Source: CAYWNA01 sp964459305
GTDB lineage: Bacteria; Planctomycetota; Planctomycetia; Pirellulales; Pirellulaceae
NCBI GenBank assembly: GCA_964459305.1
Contig: CAYWNA010000251.1
Coordinates: 1-19,737 of the forward strand
DNA length: 19,737 nucleotides
Reading direction: 5' to 3'
Shown here: positions 16,612-19,737 of the stretch, one piece after another
Layout of the letters: each line of letters opens with the position of its first letter
Numbering within the stretch: the first letter of the stretch is position 1
Made by a program: the position numbers and the translations under genes
Notes under the pieces: model-generated
The model's input: the letters and a program-made list of their open reading frames with translations, nothing else
Database searches by the model: none
Told to the model about the DNA's origin: nothing

Positions 16612-17926
16612 CAACTTGGTCCAACCAAAAGACTGAGCCGCCGCCGGGGCGCGGCGCGTACCCGGCTTGCCAGCCGTGGGCTATGGCAATCCGACGCACG
16701 ATTGCCAGTCCCAACCCGGTACCGTCGGCGCGCGTGGTGAAATACGGCGTAAACAACGACTCGACCGCCTCGTCCGGCACACCTTGGCCCCGATCGGACA
16801 CTTCGATCCGATTCCGTCCGGCCGCGGCACGGTGGATGGTAATCTCGATCGTTCCCCCGTCCAACGAAAACTGTACTGCGTTCTGTACGATATTGAACAA
16901 CGCCTGACGAAACATCTCGCGGTCTGCCCGGATCGTGTGGTCCGGATCAATCGCATGACCGTCCAGCGCGAGATCCTTCGCATCGAGCATCGGTTCCATA
17001 AGAGCTGCCAACTCGTCGACTACTTCGCCGACCGCAACGTCTTCGATCTTCGGATTGGAGGGGCGAGCAAAGGTCAAGAACTGGTTGATCCGCGCAGTCA
17101 CGCGATCACATTCCTCCATGATTGCGTGGGCCTGCTCACTTTGTTCCGGACGATCCGAACAGCAGTCGGCCAATCGCTGCGTCCACCCGCGGATCAGGCT
17201 CAAAGGGTTTCGCGTCTCGTGGGCCAAGCCGGCGGCCGCCTGACTCAGATCACGAAGATGCCTTGTCTCGGTCTGGAATAGCGTGGCGCGGCCGCGGGCT
17301 TCCGCAGTACGAACGGAAGCCCGCCACACCAAAGCCACTGAGAATAACACCAGGCATCCGGCGGCCACCACCAGCACCCGCAATCGAGCCTCTTGACGGC
17401 ATCGTGTTTCGGTTGGCGTGGCGTCGAGCAGCAAGACGGTATGAAACGCTCGAATGGCCGGGACGGCGTTATTCTCCTGATCTTGGCCCCTCAGCCAACC
17501 CGGACCACGTCCGCCCTGCCCCCGGCCGCCGTGTGCTCCGCCCGCGTGCGACTGCAACTTGAATTCGTCGCGAAAAGCGAATACGGATGCCTTGCGGCAA
17601 GCCTCTCTATCGGCGTCCAAGAGTTCTATTTCGCCGGCAGAAGCCAGCAGCTTGCCGTCCTCGGCTTCTCGGATGGCTGCGGCCACGACGAGTTCAGAAT
17701 CGACCACGTCGTTGACGGCTTCCTGCAGGTTGTCCTCAAAGAACCGCCCCATTCCTCGATGGGTGCGAATCCCGCCCACCAGAGCCCCACTGACGGTCAC
17801 GGCTTGTCGGTGGAGTTCGTCGAAGGCCAACCTGCGTGCGCGGTTGTACTCGCTCCATTGCCATACCGCCAACCCGGCCCAAACCGACAGCAAAAAAATC
17901 CAGGTTGCCCCACGTTTCCATTTCAT
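16604..17926 (-). CDS. Two-TM sensor histidine kinase (ZraS-like) with Gly-rich periplasmic loop
   Basis: A 440-residue protein. Membrane helices lie at about 7-23 and 182-201, enclosing a periplasmic domain of roughly 155 residues. Within it, 126-150 is a His/Gly/Arg-rich insert (SHAGGAHGGRGQGGRG then PGWLRG). The kinase core has H-box LAHETRNPL with H236, N-box NIVQNAVQFS (345-354), G1 DRGQGVPDE (379-387) and G2 DGTGLGLAIV (401-410). The pairing with a sigma54 regulator, the two-TM layout and the neighbouring ZraP-like genes all point to a ZraS-type envelope/metal-stress sensor. The insert resembles the tails of those secreted proteins. Start: ATG at 17926, with no Shine-Dalgarno site; the -10 box ends only six bases upstream, so the message may be leaderless. 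Confidence 0.93.
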   Translation of the reverse strand: MKWKRGATWIFLLSVWAGLAVWQWSEYNRARRLAFDELHRQAVTVSGALVGGIRTHRGMGRFFEDNLQEAVNDVVDSELVVAAAIREAEDGKLLASAGEIELLDADREACRKASVFAFRDEFKLQSHAGGAHGGRGQGGRGPGWLRGQDQENNAVPAIRAFHTVLLLDATPTETRCRQEARLRVLVVAAGCLVLFSVALVWRASVRTAEARGRATLFQTETRHLRDLSQAAAGLAHETRNPLSLIRGWTQRLADCCSDRPEQSEQAHAIMEECDRVTARINQFLTFARPSNPKIEDVAVGEVVDELAALMEPMLDAKDLALDGHAIDPDHTIRADREMFRQALFNIVQNAVQFSLDGGTIEITIHRAAAGRNRIEVSDRGQGVPDEAVESLFTPYFTTRADGTGLGLAIVRRIAIAHGWQAGYAPRPGGGSVFWLDQVDG

Positions 17927-17932
17927 CTGTGT

Positions 17933-17961
17933 ATTATTGCACGCAATTGCAGCGTTCCCAA
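17933..17961 (-). promoter_or_regulatory. Candidate sigma70 promoter for the kinase-regulator operon, possibly leaderless
   Basis: On the - strand, TTGGGA (17961-17956, 4 of 6) and AATAAT (17938-17933, 5 of 6) are 17 bases apart. Transcription would begin at about the A of the ATG at 17926. The absence of a ribosome site before that ATG fits a leaderless message. Confidence 0.45.
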
Positions 17962-17981
17962 TATGCCGGGGCCAGTTTGTC

Positions 17982-18026
17982 GGAGTCCAGGCTTCAGCCT
18001 GTCCCGCAGCCTAAAGGCTGTACTCC
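17982..18026. repeat. Palindromic element (family D)
   Basis: Arms at 17982-18001 (GGAGTCCAGGCTTCAGCCTG) and 18007-18026 (CAGCCTAAAGGCTGTACTCC) pair at about 16 of 20 positions, and each arm is itself a small palindrome. A further pair, GTCCCGCAGCC (18001-18011) with GGCCGCGGGAC (18063-18073), extends the structure. It lies between the secreted-protein gene and the kinase gene and might end the upstream transcript. Confidence 0.65.
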
Positions 18027-18112
18027 AGCGGAAGAACCCAACCGGCTGCAGCATAGCACCAAGGCCGCGGGACAGACAATTGCCCGCCCGCGGCCACTGC
18101 TTCCCTCATCTT

Positions 18113-18206
18113 GTTCCCAGGCTCCGGCCTGGGAACGCATTGTCTTCCCGGTTCGGCCGGTCTTGCGAGGCAGAGCCTCTCGCTCAATGAGTTGCGAGGC
18201 AGAGCC
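18113..18206. repeat. Palindromic element (family E) with direct repeats
   Basis: A perfect 10-bp stem with a 4-base loop, GTTCCCAGGC-TCCG-GCCTGGGAAC (18113-18136), is followed by TTGCGAGGCAGAGCC twice (18163-18177 and 18192-18206), the first inside a smaller hairpin. It is in the 364-base gap between the secreted-protein gene (-) and the kinase gene (-), which holds no coding sequence I can support. The strong stem could act as a terminator or processing site. Confidence 0.7.
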
Positions 18207-18290
18207 GCGTAACCAGGGCGCTTTTGGTCCGAAACCTTTGCCACGATTTGATCGACAGTGGGTGACAATGTCCCTTGTGAGAATTGCCAC

Positions 18291-19022
18291 CTAACGACGA
18301 CCTCCGCGGCCCTGCCCTCGGCCTTGTCCTTGAGCTTGCCCTCGACCTTGGCCCTGGCCATAGCACTGACCTTGGCCCATGCCTCGGCCTTGCCCCTGAC
18401 CTTGGCCATAGCATTGGCCTTGACCCATTCCCATTCCCATGCCTCGGCCTCGACCGTAGCCCTGGCCTTGCCCGCGGCCCCTACCGCCCATTGGGCACTG
18501 CCCGGCGAAATCGGCGCCTTGTGGGCACTGGAGTTTGGTTTGCATCGTTTGCAGTTGCTGTCTCAATTGCCTGATCTTGGCTTCGTCCGGTTTCTCGGCA
18601 GCTTCGGCGGTTGCCAATGCCGCTATCGTCCGATGAATATTCGCCCTCAATGCGGCGACTTCCTTGGGGCTAGGCTGCGCTGAGTACCGAAGCCTCGCCT
18701 GCATCTCCTGTAGTTGCCCGGTCAGATGTTTGATCTTGGCTTCGTTCGGTCTTTCGGCAGCTTGGGCCTCTACCAGTGCGCCCATTGTCCGATGGACCTT
18801 CGCCCGCAATTGAGCTGTGGCCGCAGGTGTCAGCGGTCTTGCCGGCGCCCTGGCATCCGCATCGGCGATCGGTTTCCTGGCCGATGCAGGCGTATTCGCC
18901 TTCTTGCGAGCCGCTGCCTTCCCCGCTGGCGGCGAATTGCCCGCACGACCGTCCTGGGCCAGGCAGACCGATGTGATGCCGATAATGAGCGTTGCGATTG
19001 TTGTTGAAACAAACCTCTTCAT
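18291..19022 (-). CDS. Secreted ZraP/Metal_resist-like protein with duplicated helical hairpin and Gly/Gln/Arg-rich tail
   Basis: A 243-residue protein. The ATG at 19022 follows GGAGG by nine bases and begins a signal peptide (~1-22, ending CLAQ). A Lys/Ala-rich linker precedes two copies of a charged helical hairpin, 64-111 (LTPAATAQLRAKVHRTMGAL ...) and 117-164, each with the turn P(N/D)EAKI followed by a heptad-like QL..MQ..L helix. The tail 175-243 is almost all Gly, Gln, Arg, Met and Tyr, with CYGQGQG twice and four Cys in the mature protein (166, 176, 204, 220). In ZraP the same order, hairpin then Gly/Met/Cys-rich end, belongs to a zinc-binding periplasmic chaperone. Metal or stress function is inferred from that likeness and from the kinase/sigma54-regulator pair downstream. 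The frame is open upstream to 19355 but only through a repeat. Confidence 0.82.
   Translation of the reverse strand: MKRFVSTTIATLIIGITSVCLAQDGRAGNSPPAGKAAARKKANTPASARKPIADADARAPARPLTPAATAQLRAKVHRTMGALVEAQAAERPNEAKIKHLTGQLQEMQARLRYSAQPSPKEVAALRANIHRTIAALATAEAAEKPDEAKIRQLRQQLQTMQTKLQCPQGADFAGQCPMGGRGRGQGQGYGRGRGMGMGMGQGQCYGQGQGQGRGMGQGQCYGQGQGRGQAQGQGRGQGRGGRR
18345..18428 (-). repeat. 48-bp tandem repeat coding CYGQG units
   Basis: Within the tail of the secreted protein, MGQGQCYGQGQG occurs at residues 199-210 and again at 215-226, a 16-residue period. It is flanked by shorter RGRG, GQGQ and MGMGMG runs covering about 18294-18490. Such DNA is prone to copy-number change. Confidence 0.7.
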
Positions 19023-19074
19023 AGCTCGAATCCTCCAAAGTTCTAAGACAAACGGTTCATACGAATCAATCACG

Positions 19075-19253
19075 CTAGTGCCGTTTCCGGTTGACGACTT
19101 TCTTCTTGCGGCAGATGGGAGGGCGAGGCTCCTGCCGAGCCGCGCACCCGTCGACCACTGCAAAAAACGGCTCAGCAGGAGCTTCGCCCTCCCATGCAAA
19201 TCTCCCGGATTATCATGGGAGACGAGAAACTGTTGAACCGGAAACGGCACTAG
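19075..19253. repeat. Nested palindromic element, family A core in a different shell (copy 3)
   Basis: Perfect 18-bp outer arms CTAGTGCCGTTTCCGGTT (19075-19092) and its exact complement at 19236-19253. The core arms at 19116-19141 and 19169-19194 pair at 24 of 26 positions and are nearly the same as the cores of copies 1 and 2. The outer arms are unrelated to those copies. It lies between the two ZraP-like genes, upstream of the ribosome site of the second, and may affect their relative expression. Confidence 0.85.
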
Positions 19254-19272
19254 CCGAGGGTTGCGCTTAGTC

Positions 19273-19737
19273 TTAGCCGTGTCCGTCGCCACAGCCTTGC
19301 CCGCGCCCTCTACCGTGGCCGCCGCCGGGGCCTCCCATCGGCCCCAGTTTCGCACGTAGTTTCTCTAGCTGTTTAGTGAGTTGCTTGATCTTGGCCTCGT
19401 CGGGGTCCTCCTCAGCCTCGGCCTCTATCAGTTTGGCCATCGTCAGATGGAACTTTGACGTCAATCGGGCAGCGGCCTGCGGGCTCGATGATTCTCCTCG
19501 CGGCTTGGCCCTCTCCGCGACCGCAGTCTTCTCAGGGGAAGCCAAGTCTTGGGCGCGACTGCCTCGTTCGCAGTCTCTGCCTTGTCCGTGGCCGGATCCC
19601 ATCGCGACGTGCTGACCACGCCCTCTGCCTTGTCCATGTCCGGCACCGCCGTGATCGCAACCTTGGCCGCGCCCATGACCGGAGCCCATCGCGACCTGCT
19701 GACCACGGCCTCTGCCTTGCCCATGTCCGACACCGCC
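19273..19737 (-). CDS. Second ZraP/Metal_resist-like protein, 5' end beyond the window
   Basis: At least 154 residues; the frame stays open to the window edge, so the signal peptide and true start lie outside. An ATG at 19689 is internal to a repeat and unlikely to be the start. Visible residues 1-58 are two 29-residue Gly/Gln/His/Arg repeats with Cys near the end of each (QGCDH, RDCER). After a linker, 92-131 is one helical hairpin (LTSKFHLTMAKLIEAEAEED then PDEAKIKQL ... LRAKL), closely like those of the neighbouring gene. It ends GGGHGRGRGQGCGDGHG. His, Cys and Gly content fits metal binding, as in ZraP, but this is inference. Same strand as, and 250 bases upstream of, the related gene. 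Confidence 0.78.
   Translation of the reverse strand, partial: GGVGHGQGRGRGQQVAMGSGHGRGQGCDHGGAGHGQGRGRGQHVAMGSGHGQGRDCERGSRAQDLASPEKTAVAERAKPRGESSSPQAAARLTSKFHLTMAKLIEAEAEEDPDEAKIKQLTKQLEKLRAKLGPMGGPGGGHGRGRGQGCGDGHG
19564..19737 (-). repeat. 87-bp tandem repeat in coding sequence, continuing past the window
   Basis: Two units, 19651-19737 and 19564-19650, each encode 29 residues beginning GG(V/A)GHGQGRGRGQ. The first 57 bases of the units differ at only about five positions, mostly silent, which points to recent duplication. More units may lie outside the window. Confidence 0.8.

Noticed and set aside
18294..18500. CRISPR-like or minisatellite array in the Gly/Gln-rich region
   Set aside because: The repetition follows codons of a Gly/Gln/Arg-rich protein in an open frame; there are no constant repeats with unique spacers.
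18258..18683. + strand ORF rich in Leu/Ala/Ser over the repeat region
   Set aside because: It is the antisense reading of the Gly/Gln-rich tail; the opposite strand has a signal peptide, ribosome site and recognisable hairpins.
19023..19355. N-terminal extension of the first ZraP-like gene to 19355
   Set aside because: The extension crosses repeat family A copy 3 and the end of the neighbouring gene; the ATG at 19022 has GGAGG and starts a signal peptide.

Overview
The window is high-GC chromosomal DNA that most likely comes from a planctomycete of the Pirellulales type. The basis is a Pirellula/Verrucomicrobium-type membrane dehydrogenase with HEAT repeats and a C-terminal CxxCH haem domain, three Gfo/Idh/MocA oxidoreductases (one Tat-exported), a Tat-exported oligogalacturonate-lyase-like propeller, and many short palindromic elements between genes. 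I see no rRNA, tRNA, CRISPR array, transposase or phage gene. All assignments come from reading the sequence; no database search was possible.

Layout. 65-3196 (-) is the large cytochrome-type dehydrogenase. Divergent from it, 3433-5966 (+) is a two-gene signalling operon: a receiver-only response regulator, then a sensor kinase whose periplasmic part looks like four OB-fold-like modules. 6135-8437 (-) holds two Gfo/Idh/MocA oxidoreductases separated by a nested-palindrome repeat. 9096-11498 (+) is a two-gene operon of exported enzymes, an oligogalacturonate-lyase-like protein and a nucleoside hydrolase. 11556-13322 (-) encodes an anchored protein with a carboxypeptidase-regulatory-like domain and an STN-like C-terminus. 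13486-14865 (-) is a Tat-exported Gfo/Idh/MocA homologue with a degenerate active-site signature.

The most interesting part is 15274-19737, all on the - strand. It resembles a rearranged and expanded ZraPSR (envelope/metal stress) locus: a sigma54-type response regulator and a two-TM sensor kinase with overlapping ends, preceded by two secreted proteins. Both secreted proteins carry the short helical hairpin typical of ZraP/Metal_resist proteins, joined to long Gly/Gln/Arg/His/Cys-rich tails. One has its hairpin duplicated. The other has the Gly-rich region as an 87-bp tandem repeat and runs off the window edge. The kinase's periplasmic loop carries the same GRGQG-type sequence as the secreted proteins, which suggests that sensor and effectors bind the same ligand or each other.

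Intergenic DNA is rich in palindromic repeats of at least five families. One of them occurs three times with the same core but two different outer inverted repeats.
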